64,000 nt of DNA from positions 9,312,854 to 9,376,853 of the forward strand of contig OZ005689.1 in NCBI GenBank assembly GCA_963930775.1, in the 5' to 3' direction. This DNA comes from Cliona cf. orientalis (taxonomy: Eukaryota; Porifera; Demospongiae; Clionaida; Clionaidae). Below the pieces are notes generated by a model, which was given only the letters and a program-made list of their open reading frames with translations, was not told the origin of the DNA and made no database searches. Shown here in pieces: positions 11,936-22,565 of this stretch (the first letter of the stretch is position 1; every line of letters starts with the position of its first letter). Both the position numbers and the translations under genes were made by a program.

Positions 11936-12477
11936 GAGGTATGAGTGCACCTATATGGCTCATTATCAAGTTCTACTGTTTGCATTGTGTAATCCTCTTC
12001 ACAGCTACAAGTGTAGGGGGAGGGGAGTTTCCATAGCACTCAGCTGGTTTCCTACAACTTGGAATGGACCTACCCACTGCAAGCCAGGACAACTCTCGAC
12101 CCTTATTCACTTTACATATATAGCTAGCTACACAGTGTATTAGACTATTAGCTAAGTTGCAATGCAAATGCTCCTGGCTCATTATCAACTAATTAGCTAT
12201 TATTGTACAGCTACGTTTTTGTAATGACATGAATGCACCAGATGCAAAGATGTAGATAATGTACATGTGGCAGCTAGGGGGGCTGAAATCCCCTCTCTTC
12301 CGGTCCCTTCCCCCAGAGTTTTGGCACAATTAACTATACTTAGTATAGCAAAGTGGGTGTGATCACAATATTTCGTTGCCCCCCCCCCCCCCCAACTCCC
12401 CACCCCAGTAGCTACCAAAATTTTATCTAGCTACACCCCTGATGTATGTTATTATGGCGTCTACTGGTCTGCAGATT

Positions 12478-12478
<1 letters not shown>

Positions 12479-12514
<36 letters not shown>
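12479..12514. repeat. (GT)n microsatellite
   Basis: About 18 uninterrupted GT units, inside a mosaic of poly(C)/poly(G)-rich repeat fragments at about 12280-13290. Confidence 0.9.
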
Positions 12515-12516
<2 letters not shown>

Positions 12517-12529
12517 GGGCGGATACAGG

Positions 12530-13290
12530 GGGAGGGGGGTATGGGGGCTGTAGCCCCCCCCTCAACCCAGAAATATAGGCTTTAGTACAAAAGTGAGCCA
12601 TAGCCCCCCTTTAGCCATGTAGCCCCCTCAAACTAGGATATATTACAGTGGCATAGGAAGATGTTTTTGAGCAGGGGGGCTGAAAGTAAGCAGATGAAGA
12701 CTCGCTTTACGCGTGCGTAGCGCGCGAAAGCTAGGGGAGTCTGGGGGCATGCTCCCCCAGGAAAATTTTGGAGTTTTAGACCTTCTGAGAGCTTTTCTAG
12801 TGCATTTTCGAAGACATTCTGGACTCTTAGCTTGTCACATGTGAACACAGATCAGTAGTGACTACTGATCTGTGTTCACATGTGACAATTATTGATATCT
12901 ACACACCGTGGGGCTAAGATACACCACAATCATGAATAACTCAACCCTGATTGTGGCAATAGATGAAAAAGAAAAGTGCAAACCTCAGAGGGTGAGTCCC
13001 ACCCCCTGGCTTGTACAGCAGTCTAAAAATCAGAGGGGCTCTGCCCCCCCCCCCCCCCCCCCCCCAATCTTATGACTGGGGGGGGGGCAATTCCCCCCCC
13101 CCCCAGCCCCCCCTGGTTCTTACGCCAGTGTATTATCATAAATTTGACTACAAAAACTCACAAATAAAATTAATGTCGAAATCTAGCCTTTATGCTGCCA
13201 TGTATATTTGATCTCTGCCATTTTGTGGGCATGGCTTGAAAATATTTCTCATAGCTCCCCCCCCCCCTTCCCACAGTCTGTATCCGTCCC
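12530..13290. repeat. G/C-homopolymer-rich repeat mosaic
   Basis: Overlapping remnants of a dispersed repeat whose signature is 'GGCATAGGAAGATGTTTTTG' near a GGGGGGCTG box; a reversed relative lies at 20330-20600. A 57-base near-perfect palindrome is at 12832-12888 (CACATGTGAACACAGATCAG and complement). Several C or G runs of 8-25 bases are present. No coding function. Confidence 0.5.
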
Positions 13291-13419
13291 TGTGTGTGTG
13301 TGTGTGACAGAGACTGAACTCAGTTTCTACCTACAGTGGTGTATGTACATGTGCAAGCCTCTCCCAAGTTTGGGGCTCCAGCAATGTAGTTGTAGCTAGC
13401 TAGCTTGCTATTCAGTATG

Positions 13420-13467
13420 TAGCCTTGTACCCAGGCGTTATAAGAAGAATGCCTGGGTACAAGGCTA
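13420..13467. mobile_element. 48-base hairpin element with 9-base target duplication
   Basis: TAGCCTTGTACCCAGGC and complement around a 14-base loop, flanked by exact TTCAGTATG copies (13411-13419 and 13468-13476). The ends match the element at 10611 (TAGCCT-GT-CCCAGGC), so this is a second member of the same family. Confidence 0.8.
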
Positions 13468-13852
13468 TTCAGTATGCTGCCATGCAGAGACTGAGAGTAC
13501 CCTTCTCTGTTTTCAAGTCTGGCCAGACAAGCAGAAGTGCAAAACATGGAATCATGCATGCAAGTAACGTATTTAGGTTACAAACTCTTAAAACCCAATG
13601 GAAGAACAGATACACACCAGACATTTAGTACATGTCATTGTATATACAATGATGGTGAAATTAGGCCAAAAACATGGACAGGACTCCTGAATAATTATAA
13701 TATCATGTGCTCCATGAATCAATGAAATTTCAATAGCTACAAGGATTTACCATCTGTGAGCTTAAAGAGTTATGAAAATATAATAGCTATTCAGATTACA
13801 ATCAAGGTGAGTAACCATCAACAATTATCAGATTAGCTACAGTTGTCCTCAT

Positions 13853-14190
13853 CACTAGTCTGATTGGACAGACAGTCACAGAAAAACCAAGAAATCATAC
13901 CTAGCCTAGTTTTGACCAAAAATGGAAACGTTTGCAACCAGGATTAATTTGTTAGTGGGTTGCAGGCTACTATAGAGGAATATCAAAGGCATCTCCTAGT
14001 TTCTTATCAGTCCAGTCAGACCAGTGTTGAGGACAATGGTGATTTGATAATGGTTAAGTGTTACTCATTTGGTTGTAAAATAACAGATGGCCACTGAAAT
14101 CCTATCATGATTGAAATTTCAGTGATTAGCCCACAAAATATTACACCACTTGCATTTTTCAGGTATCTTGTATACTATATAAATAGGTAG
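13853..14190. repeat. Direct repeat copy 2, abutting the oxidase promoter
   Basis: Same direction and content as 11615-11935, including the inverted-end element (13853-14022). Similarity stops at about 14175, just where the oxidase TATA box begins, so the repeat lies immediately upstream of that gene. Confidence 0.65.
14176..14186 (+). promoter_or_regulatory. TATA box of the oxidase gene
   Basis: TATATAAATAG lies 66 bases before the ATG at 14252. The other copy of the upstream repeat reads differently at this point, so the TATA element is specific to this locus. Confidence 0.45.
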
Positions 14191-14251
14191 CTAGTCCATT
14201 TAATTTTGTGCTCTGCAGGTCTATACAGTTATTACAGATCAGTAAAAAAAA

Positions 14252-15832
14252 ATGTCTTCAACCAGCGATTTAGCTGAGAAGTATCGCGGCTACTTGAACA
14301 AAACAACTCCAATGGTGTTGGATCCAGCCCTTGGAACGCCTGCGTCTCTGAGAAAGGTGGGTATAGTTGGTGCAGGCATGGCTGGTCTCTACTCTGCTCT
14401 TTTGCTGAAGAAATATGTACCTGACGTTTCCGTGAAAATATTTGAGACAACAGAGCGAGTTGGTGGGCGAGTCTATACGTACAGATTTTCTGAAGAACCT
14501 CACCAGTATTTCGAGGCTGGAGCAATGCGACTTCCTAAAGTTGATTGGCAGCAACCAGTCTTTGACCTGATAGCCTACCTCAACAAGATACTACCAAGTG
14601 ATTATCACATCAAACTAATTCCCTATCAGTACTCCTGTCCATCAGGAAACAGAGTCTATGTGAATGGAAAGAAACAAAAAAGTGGAGAAGTGATGAGTAT
14701 AGATTATGCAAATGAGCATCTTGATGAGCTTGGATTTCCACCAGATGCTGATGCCACAGAAGAAGCAGGAAAACTTCTGCAAGAGGCCATCACTCCTGTT
14801 ATTAAGGAACTGCGAGAAGACTTTGAGAGTGCCTTGAAGAAGTATGACCCCATGACACTGCACTACTACTTATCGCAGGTGTTGGGATGGAGTGAGGCCA
14901 AGATCAATTATGTGGAGGTGATGTCATCACAGACAAATGAATTTCGCAATGGGTTGGTGGATCAAGCTATTCTTAACTCCGACTTTACGGGTCAGGTTGT
15001 ACAAAAATGGAAAACAATTGATAACGGTATGTGTCGACTTCCAGAAGCAATTGCGAAGGTCATTGGAGAAGACAACATAGTGCTAGAAGCTCGTGTTAAT
15101 TCAGTCGAGAATTTACCCAATGATCAAGTAGAAATAGGATATACTAGGTCAGGAGACAGCAAAAAGGAAGAATTTGATGCAGTTATTCTTGCTATCCCAC
15201 CAAGTGCAGCTCGCATGATTCCCAAAAAACCACAGTGGTCTGTTGCACTTGAGCATGGCTTACGTTCCATCCATTTTCAGCCCCTCTACAAAATAGGGCT
15301 ACGCTTCAAATCTCGATTTTGGGAGCGCAAAGATTTACGGCCATCTCTTGGGGGACAGTCTGTGACAGATCTTTCTGGTCGCTGGGTGGTGTATCCCTCG
15401 TATGGGCTGAGTGATCCAGGAAAGGGAGTGCTGCTTTTGTACAGCTGGATGACTGATTCCAACCACTGGCTTCCAATATCGAAGGAAGACAAAATCCGAA
15501 TGGCCCTTGAGAATCTCCAGACGCTCTACCCTGAGGTAAATATTGCTGAGGAGTATGCTGGAGGCAAGCCTGGTGATGAGCATTACATGAAAGAAGCTAA
15601 ACCGATTGAATGGGCAGTCCAATGGCCCTTGGGTGATGCTACTTTTTACGCTGGGCAGTTTTCCTCCCTGTACCCTATTATGGTCCAACCTCAAAAGAAC
15701 ATCTACTTTGCAGGTGAGCACCTCAGTGTTTACCATACATGGATTGTTGGAGCAATGGACTCTGCAAAAGTCGCTGTAGGGCAGATGATCAGAAAGCATT
15801 TCGACTCAGGCATGAAAATTGACTTTGTTTGA
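14252..15832 (+). CDS. Flavin L-amino-acid oxidase-like enzyme, intronless
   Basis: An uninterrupted 526-residue frame. Residues 36-45 give the FAD-binding VGIVGAGMAG with an acidic residue at the end of the second strand (E65), followed by ERVGGRV (68-74) and GAMRLP (90-95). The C-terminus has the second FAD motif, YFAGEHLS (485-492), then HTWIVGAMDSA. Order, length and motifs fit flavin amine oxidases of the L-amino-acid oxidase type, which deaminate amino acids to keto acids and release hydrogen peroxide and ammonia. There is no signal peptide or membrane segment, so it is probably intracellular. The lack of any intron in a genome whose other genes have many is odd and fits acquisition from bacteria or fungi, or retroposition. 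An adenine run lies just before the ATG. Substrate unknown. Confidence 0.85.
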   Translation: MSSTSDLAEKYRGYLNKTTPMVLDPALGTPASLRKVGIVGAGMAGLYSALLLKKYVPDVSVKIFETTERVGGRVYTYRFSEEPHQYFEAGAMRLPKVDWQQPVFDLIAYLNKILPSDYHIKLIPYQYSCPSGNRVYVNGKKQKSGEVMSIDYANEHLDELGFPPDADATEEAGKLLQEAITPVIKELREDFESALKKYDPMTLHYYLSQVLGWSEAKINYVEVMSSQTNEFRNGLVDQAILNSDFTGQVVQKWKTIDNGMCRLPEAIAKVIGEDNIVLEARVNSVENLPNDQVEIGYTRSGDSKKEEFDAVILAIPPSAARMIPKKPQWSVALEHGLRSIHFQPLYKIGLRFKSRFWERKDLRPSLGGQSVTDLSGRWVVYPSYGLSDPGKGVLLLYSWMTDSNHWLPISKEDKIRMALENLQTLYPEVNIAEEYAGGKPGDEHYMKEAKPIEWAVQWPLGDATFYAGQFSSLYPIMVQPQKNIYFAGEHLSVYHTWIVGAMDSAKVAVGQMIRKHFDSGMKIDFV

Positions 15833-15839
15833 TTCAGTG

Positions 15840-16330
15840 AATCACAAAAACATGATACGGTTTATGATATTATTATTGTAATGTAACTTGAGTATCAAAC
15901 TTATTATTGTGAACTTTTGTAGTTGCATAAAAATTTAATAAGTGTAGCTATAGTATTTTGTATAATAGCTATGTAAAAGATGTGGAAGCCACACTACTTT
16001 TTTTGTGAAATGTTTTCCAATTGTATAATTGTTAGATCAATCAGCCCAAAAATGAATGTAAAAAAAAAATTAATTGCTGCTGTTGTAAAGGAATGCATGG
16101 GTGCATGGTACGTATAAAATGTGACAAAGCAAGATTTGATTGGAAGTAGGTGTACAACTGTTAGGCTACTCCAAGTGGTAGTCTTGTTTCTGGTCAAGGT
16201 ATTCCCCCAGTTTACACGCGGGCGGGCGGGAATTTACCATTATGTCATTATTGCTATACCACAAAAATTCGCACTCAATGGACAGTAGCTACCACAGCCT
16301 CACACGTCTTTTTTATCATTAATTAATGTC
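15840..16330. other. 3' flank of the oxidase gene
   Basis: AT-rich sequence likely including the 3' untranslated region; no perfect AATAAA is placed close to the stop. Open frames on the minus strand here are short and low in complexity. Confidence 0.4.
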
Positions 16331-16349
16331 ATCCCACAATACTTGCTTG

Positions 16350-16840
16350 TTCATATAATATATGGGGAGGTTTTACGTGAGGTTAAAGTCCATCTATATC
16401 AGCAGTGTGTTGTTGCAACATTATCAGCCCACATAACTATAACTTGTATATATATGGGAAGATTTTACGTCAGGTCAGAGGTCATACATAAATCCCCCCC
16501 GATTATAATTATTGTGTTGGTAAATCTATTACATGGGAAGATTTTACGTGAGGTCGGAGGTCACACATAAAGCGCCCCCTGATTATTATGTTGGTAAGTC
16601 AGTATTACACGGGAAGATTTTACGCAAGAACTTTGACCTTACGTAAAATCTTCCCATATCTGAAAGTAACAAATGTAAACACTGGGAATACTTTACATCT
16701 GACGTAAAATCCTCCCATGATTAGATCATGGCAGAAGTCACATAAAATCTCCCCATGATTATTCCAAGGGAGAAGTCACGTAAAACGTTCCCATGATAGA
16801 ATCATGGCAATTTTCCTACTTTTACGTAAACCTCTAAATG
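16350..16840. repeat. Array of GGGAAGATTTTACGT units in both directions
   Basis: Units such as TATGGGAAGATTTTACGT recur at about 80-base spacing (near 16365, 16455, 16538, 16610). Inverted forms ACGTAAAATCTTCCCAT follow (near 16642, 16705, 16745, 16785), so the whole folds on itself about 16630. Similar units flank palindromes at 36000-36110 (TCATGGGAAGGATTTACGTC) and 46090. No gene. Confidence 0.65.
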
Positions 16841-16845
16841 ACCGA

Positions 16846-17350
16846 TGTACACCTAATAAACTCCTTATAAGTTAGTAGCGCTATTACGAGCGGCTGATCA
16901 ACTAACTCCTTACCAGTAGCGCTATCACTAGCGGCTGTGCACCTAATTCCTTTAATACCAGTAGCGCTTCCAAGCGGATGTACACCTAACTCCTTATCAG
17001 TAGCGCTATCACGAGCGGCCGATCAACTAACTCCTTACCAGTAGCGCTATCACTAGCGGCTGTGCACCTAATTCCTTACCAGTAGCGCTTCCAAGCGGAT
17101 GTACACCTAACTCCTTATCAGTAGCGCTATCACGAGCAGCCGATCAACTAACTCCTCGCTATCACTAGCGGCTGTGCACCTAATTCCTTACCAGTAGCGC
17201 TTCCAAGCGGATGTACACCTAACTCCTTATCAGTAGCGCTATCACGAGCGGCTGATCAACTAACTCCTTACCGGTAGCGCTATCACTAGCCACTGTGCAC
17301 CTAACTCCTTACCAGTAGCGTTTCCACGAGCGGTTGTTGACCTAACTGCT
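16846..17350. repeat. Minisatellite with a three-monomer higher-order unit
   Basis: About thirteen monomers of roughly 40 bases around the core CTCCTTACCAGTAGCGCTAT. Three monomer types, ending in CGAGCGGC, CACTAGCGGC and TTCCAAGCGG, alternate in fixed order about four times. This is a higher-order repeat. The same satellite occurs at about 33945, 35130-35445 and 60895-61060. Confidence 0.8.
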
Positions 17351-17534
17351 TACCACTAGCTAGAGAAACCCAATCTAGCTATTTGTGCCTGCGCTTTAAT
17401 TTTATCATCTTTTTCTTACTTATTTTCATAGTATACAATGTCATGCCAAGTTCTTACTACTATTATTAACTATTTATTTGTGGTCAACCATCATTATTAT
17501 TATTATTGGCATTCAGTTGCTGTTCTTTGTATAG

Positions 17535-17990
17535 GGCTATTCCAGTTAATAAAGATACACCCCCATGGAAGAACAATATCACATTTCCCCCCATGACAAT
17601 AATTGAAACCACCTAAACACCCTCAAGACTAATTTATGGGCACATTTACCCTGATGAAAACTTAATTGAAGCCACTTTACCCCTCAAGATATCATTATGA
17701 ATACACTGGGTACCCTCCGGACTAATTATGGGTATTATACATTTACCCTCATGGAAACTCAATTAAAGCCACCCCCTCCCCCCCCCCCCCCCCCCAAGAC
17801 GTCATAATGAATACACTGGGTACCCTCCAGACTAAGTATTGGTACATTTACCCTGATGATAACTTATAATTAATTGAAACCACTTTACCCCCAAGTCATC
17901 ATAATAAATGCACTGCATGGGTACCTTCCAGACTAATTATAATACACTCTTCCAAATCCCTTCACAGGTGAAATTAGCAATGATGGCTAT
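17535..17990. repeat. Tandem repeat of about 115 bases in a MITE-like frame
   Basis: Starts GGGCTATTCCAGTTAATAA then CACCCCCATGGAAGAAC. Three to four copies follow of a unit containing ACTGGGTACCCTCC, ACATTTACCCT and AATTGAA-CCAC, broken by a C run near 17770. A reversed copy of the starting sequence is at 22262-22312. Confidence 0.6.
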
Positions 17991-18339
17991 TAATTTTATT
18001 CCATAGTGTGTTCTGTGATTATTATCTCAAGCATTTTTGAATTGACACTACAGTGTCCATGGGGCACTGAGAGGTAGTATCGATAGGGGGCTGTTAAATG
18101 CATGATGTCTGGGGTATTACCCTTTAATTAGGAGAAATGATAGGGTACTTGACATTGTGCTTGAAGGGAACCACTGGAAAAACGGTAGGGATTACTATCA
18201 AAAAATTGAATGTGTCTGTGGCACAGCCAAGAGAATTAATGCATTAAGTATAATAATATTACAATAATATTATAGAACAGCACGACTGTTGGATTGTAAG
18301 CTATAGTTGGGGTTATGGAATAAGATGACCTAATGGCCT

Positions 18340-19105
18340 TTGGCCTTGAGGCTTTATGGCCAAATGGCCTTAAGGTAAGCAAGCAATAATTTATCCCTGT
18401 TTAAGTTACCATGGACTATACTCTAGCCTGTCCCCTGGTGTCTTGCTAGGAAATTATAGCTATTCATGACTCTGTGTCAGTTTTGATCTGATACTGAAAT
18501 ATAACATTGAAAGTTGATCAGTGAAAAGATATGCACTCGTTTGATCATGCTGGTGTAATTAGATTCTTCCGAGATAAATAGTCCCCATAACAACGGTATC
18601 CTGTCCAGGTACACGAGAGTCAAGTCCAACTTAACATGTTTGTGTCGACATGACAGGGTAACTCTATTAACTTAGCTACACACCTGTGATTATATCGTAC
18701 AATAATAATTATACATAATATTATTATCAATTTTGTGACACTTTGAGTACTATCATACTATTATTAAGGACCATCCATAAGTTACCCTGTCATGTCAACA
18801 CAAACATATTACTGACGTTAAGTTGGACTCGACTGTCATGTACCTAGACAGGATACCGTTGTTATGGGGACTATTTATCTCGGAAGAATCTAATTTGCAC
18901 CAGTAGCTATGATCAAATGAGTGCATGTGTACCTACTCTTTTCACTGCCATCAGATCTGATAGTTCAGATCAAAACTGATACAGAGTCAGTAAGAGACCT
19001 GGGGGCATGCAGGCTAGAGTCACAGTCCATGGTACCTCAAACAGGGACACATTGCTTGCATAGTTGACTATAAAGCCACAAGGCCAAAGGCCATTAGGCC
19101 ACAAG
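18340..19105. repeat. Large foldback, arms of about 320 bases
   Basis: The left arm (about 18340-18670) and right arm (about 18775-19105) are inverted, imperfect copies. They share GGTATCCTGTC, GGGGACTATTTATCTCGG and GGCCTTTGGCCTTG-type sequence, and about 100 AT-rich bases lie between. GGGGTTATGGAATAAG occurs just outside at about 18310 and again at 19453. No coding content. Confidence 0.65.
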
Positions 19106-19860
19106 TTTTTATAGGCAAATTGCTGGATACCAGTGGGGTATTGGTGATCATAGGGTAGGCCTATGATGAGAGGAGTCATGGGCCAACTACTTAACAACTC
19201 ATACATACCCTAATCACTTCACACATACATATCATATCACATATACCCTCATGATCCATAATACATACCTAGCCCAAAAAATCACATCAAATTAATACCC
19301 CAATCACACAACTCATACACATAATTATTTTATCCCCTCACACACTCATTGACAAGTAACATCACACAACTAGTTGTATGCAAGACCTTACCTGGGGCGT
19401 ACGTATTCGATAATGCATCTTGTGCACCCCAATTAAAGTCTTGCAACTATAGGGGTTATGGAATAAGGCATTGCTAGGTGATGGTCAACTATAGCCCATT
19501 AATATTATGGAGATTGTATGTGGTATTATGTATCTTAAGTGGCTATGTGATTAGGGTATGTGTGATATGATTAGGGTATTATATGAGAGTGTGACCTGTG
19601 AAGCTCAGAGTTTGAGAGTGAATGCTGTCCGAGTACATTGTATGTCATATATAATTTGGGGAATGTGTTTAAGAGTGTGATGAGATGGGAGCATATATAG
19701 CTAGCTACAAAGATTGCCAGTGAGCTGGTGCAAACTCAAAGCAGTATATTATAGCCTTTGTGCAGCAGTGGACAGGTGTGTACATAGGGACATTCACACT
19801 TTCCTTATAAGGAAGGTGTTAACCTGAACAGACTAATTATGTGCACCCCATCACTCCTCT

Positions 19861-20145
19861 GTGGTGGAGACCACCCTGAGCTTCACATGCACAATCACTA
19901 ACTCCATTGCACACACTGTATGTGAGCTGGAGCCTCAGGAGAAAATAGGTCAAGTCCTGCGCAAAGCTGTTGGCCAGCTTCATTCACCAACCCTTCCCTC
20001 TTTTTGTGGATATTTTAGTAGTACACCAGCCAGACCCTCTCCTCCTTGTTTACTTTCTATTAATGAGGGGTATGAGTCCTCAGCCATAAATCCTGATAGC
20101 TCTGATCTTGATACTAGCATACCAACAGTGCCATTCTCCCTGTGA
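19861..20145 (+). CDS. Possible isolated exon, unrecognised
   Basis: An open frame of about 94 codons that starts with GTG and so would need an upstream exon. Its composition is protein-like (QEKIGQVLRKAVGQLHSP, then a Ser/Pro-rich end) and it ends in TGA. No domain is recognised and no partner exon was found; it may be chance. Confidence 0.15.
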   Translation: MVETTLSFTCTITNSIAHTVCELEPQEKIGQVLRKAVGQLHSPTLPSFCGYFSSTPARPSPPCLLSINEGYESSAINPDSSDLDTSIPTVPFSL

Positions 20146-20329
20146 TATGCTAGTGGTGATAATATAATAATATTATTATTGTGAACATGGCCTATTAGCT
20201 AAATGGTAATTAAGGAGTGACTAGCTAAGAGGAACAAAAAAAATTGATTGGAGAGTGAGAACAATTTTATCCTCAAGATACATTGGAAGTATATCCCCTC
20301 TAGTTGTTATATATCTTGAGTGACAGCGC

Positions 20330-20600
20330 ACTGGTGTAAGAAGCAGAGGGGCTGGGGGGCTGTAGCCCCCCATTTTGTCAGCCAAGTGGGCCTAAACCTA
20401 GGAAGATATTAAATTTTTATTCTACTAGGCCTTGACATCTGCAGATTTGTGATGTACAGTCTACTTTACAGCCAAATTAGCATAATAATGGGGGCATAGT
20501 TTGAAGGCGTATCGCGTGATCCAAAAACTTTTTTGTGCGCTTTGCACACAATTTTATTTACAGCCCCCCTGTTCAAAAACATCTTCTTACGCCACTGCAG
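20330..20600. repeat. Dispersed repeat with inverted ends
   Basis: Begins GTGTAAGAAGCAGAGGGG and ends CATCTTCTTACGCCACTG, imperfect inverted ends around a GGGGGGCTGTAGCCCCCC palindrome. It is a relative of repeat pieces at about 12640. Confidence 0.5.
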
Positions 20601-20945
20601 CGTATACATACATGAATAATTATTTTGCAGACAACTGACATTATAATCACAACTCAGTTAGCTATATTATAGTCAAATAGCTTGATGTAAAAGTACGAAA
20701 AGATGCTGGCAGAGGTGTATATTTGTACTTTCCCTAAACTTCCATACTATTAATTATGGTATTCTGAGGGGGAAGCCTGGCTCGTTTCTATGGGGGGTCA
20801 GAGTTGCATACAGAGGGAGGGAGGCACTGGTCTATAAATGTAGCTTAAATCCATTAACTTAATGAGTAATGATCACTATCTACTTTCTTACTGTGGCTAA
20901 CACCTGTACTTGAGTTTATTATAGCTTGTTCACACTTGCATTTAC

Positions 20946-21088
20946 AGTGTTGCCAGGTCTACGGATTTATCCAGAATCTACGGATTTTTGATCACCAGAT
21001 GAGGTATAGTTTACTATGGGAGATAAGAAGAAATGCACACTTTTTCTGTGATTTCTGGATTTTTGGAGGAACCAACCTGGCAACACTG
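20946..21088. mobile_element. MITE with CAGTGTTGCCAG ends
   Basis: The ends CAGTGTTGCCAGGT and ACCTGGCAACACTG are near-perfect complements and are flanked by TA on each side. The body is about 140 bases and non-coding. Confidence 0.75.
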
Positions 21089-22059
21089 TATTTAGCTGTC
21101 ACCACAAAGATGATAATAATAATATTATTATAATTAACAACACCTCACTATCCACCTCTCGACAAGTGGCATAAGTCTATTAAGATTAAGTAAATTTTAT
21201 ATCATCTGGAGTTTTTGAGTTCAGTATCATCTCTGAAATACAGTATTAAACTAGAGAAACATGGCAATTAAGGCTCAATTTCTATGTACATGTGTATACG
21301 CACACCATGCACATACAGAGTCATAACCCTTAGAAAAACTCATATGCAAATAAATGTGATTGACACAGTCCATGACAAACAGAATGAACACTGGCCCAAG
21401 GAAGCCCTATGATAATACTTTAGCACATACTTATCATTTAATCATTATGGTAATGGGGAGAGTTTGTTTGAGGGATAGCTTTGATTAGATTAATACCGTA
21501 TAGGTGAAAATATTGGTAGTCACATAAGTTTGGCAATTTGGGTCCCAATGACACATTTCACATTATTCAGCACTTTAAATTGATTTCAAATTGGCGGTTA
21601 TGGTATGGTATCGCTATAATATTATTATCTCTATTATAATACTCTTATTATTATGTGTACATATATATACACATACATGCATGCGGATAAAAATTGGCAG
21701 AATTTAATATCAGTACATCAATATTGTACCATTGCTTTCAAAGCTCATGATAGTGTGGTTCAATACTACTACAGTGGAATCGTCTGTATATTCTGACAGC
21801 CGTGGGACAGCTTAAAGTGTCCTGATTAAAGGTGTTCTCATTTCAGGGATAGTTTTATGCACTTTTCTAGCTATAGGTTGCTGGAACCATGCTGGGTGTC
21901 CTGATTAAGGGAGGTTTCATCATTTCAGGGATGTCCTTATAGAGGGGTCCATGTACTGTATACTATAATAATATAGCACAACCAGGTGTCATGGTGTGCG
22001 TTGCGGGAGCGTCTGAGATGTATAATATATAATTTAAGGCTGATGAGTAAATTTGGAAA

Positions 22060-22312
22060 TAATGGTTAATTAATAATTAATAGCACAATTTGATTCTCTC
22101 TCACTCCTTTTGAATTTTTTCCTTAACTTAAAATACCCATCTACCCATCAGACAAATTATTAATCTAATTTAGATACCCATCAGACGAATTATTAAAATT
22201 AATGTTATTTTGAGCCCATAAGACAGAAATTAGATTCTCCAAAAAAAAACCCCTGAAGACTAATTAGTGTTCTTCCATGGGGGTGTATTCTTATTAACTG
22301 GAATAGCCCATA
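22060..22312. mobile_element. MITE fragment, end shared with 17535
   Basis: The right end, read in reverse, is GGGCTATTCCAGTTAATAA then ATACACCCCCATGGAAGAAC, as at 17535. Inside, ATACCCATCAGAC-AATTATTAA is repeated. The left boundary is not clear. Confidence 0.4.
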
Positions 22313-22479
22313 TTGTGTATATACATATCATTTTTATAGGATAGTAAAGCCTATATAACTCTGAGCACAATAGATTCTTGAGCATTAACATTCCCATATA
22401 AACCATTGCTCACGGCAGAGATAGTATAAAAGCTAATCAGAAACACAATGTCATCACCAATCATCGTCCTCTAAGATGC

Positions 22480-22565
22480 AATTAATAGATATGCTGGGAT
22501 CTCTTCAACACTGCTTTTCACAGCATCAAGTTGGTCAGCTGGAGGACACTGACCTCCATTACTTT
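22480..22565 (-). pseudogene. Fragment of the cysteine-rich secreted protein family
   Basis: The minus strand reads GGQCPPADQLDAVKSSVEEI and then stops, closely matching DQCPPADQLEAVRSNVTEM in the gene at 23403. It is a short, reversed paralogous exon piece about 0.9 kb from the larger copy. Nothing else of the gene is recognised around it. Confidence 0.6.

Noticed and set aside
16846-17350. CRISPR-like array
   Set aside because: Monomers run head to tail without unique spacers; this is a minisatellite in a eukaryotic genome.
18301-19470. Direct repeats GGGGTTATGGAATAAG as terminal repeats of a retroelement
   Set aside because: The repeats are about 20 bases, imperfect, and nothing between them resembles retroelement proteins; the enclosed sequence is a foldback.
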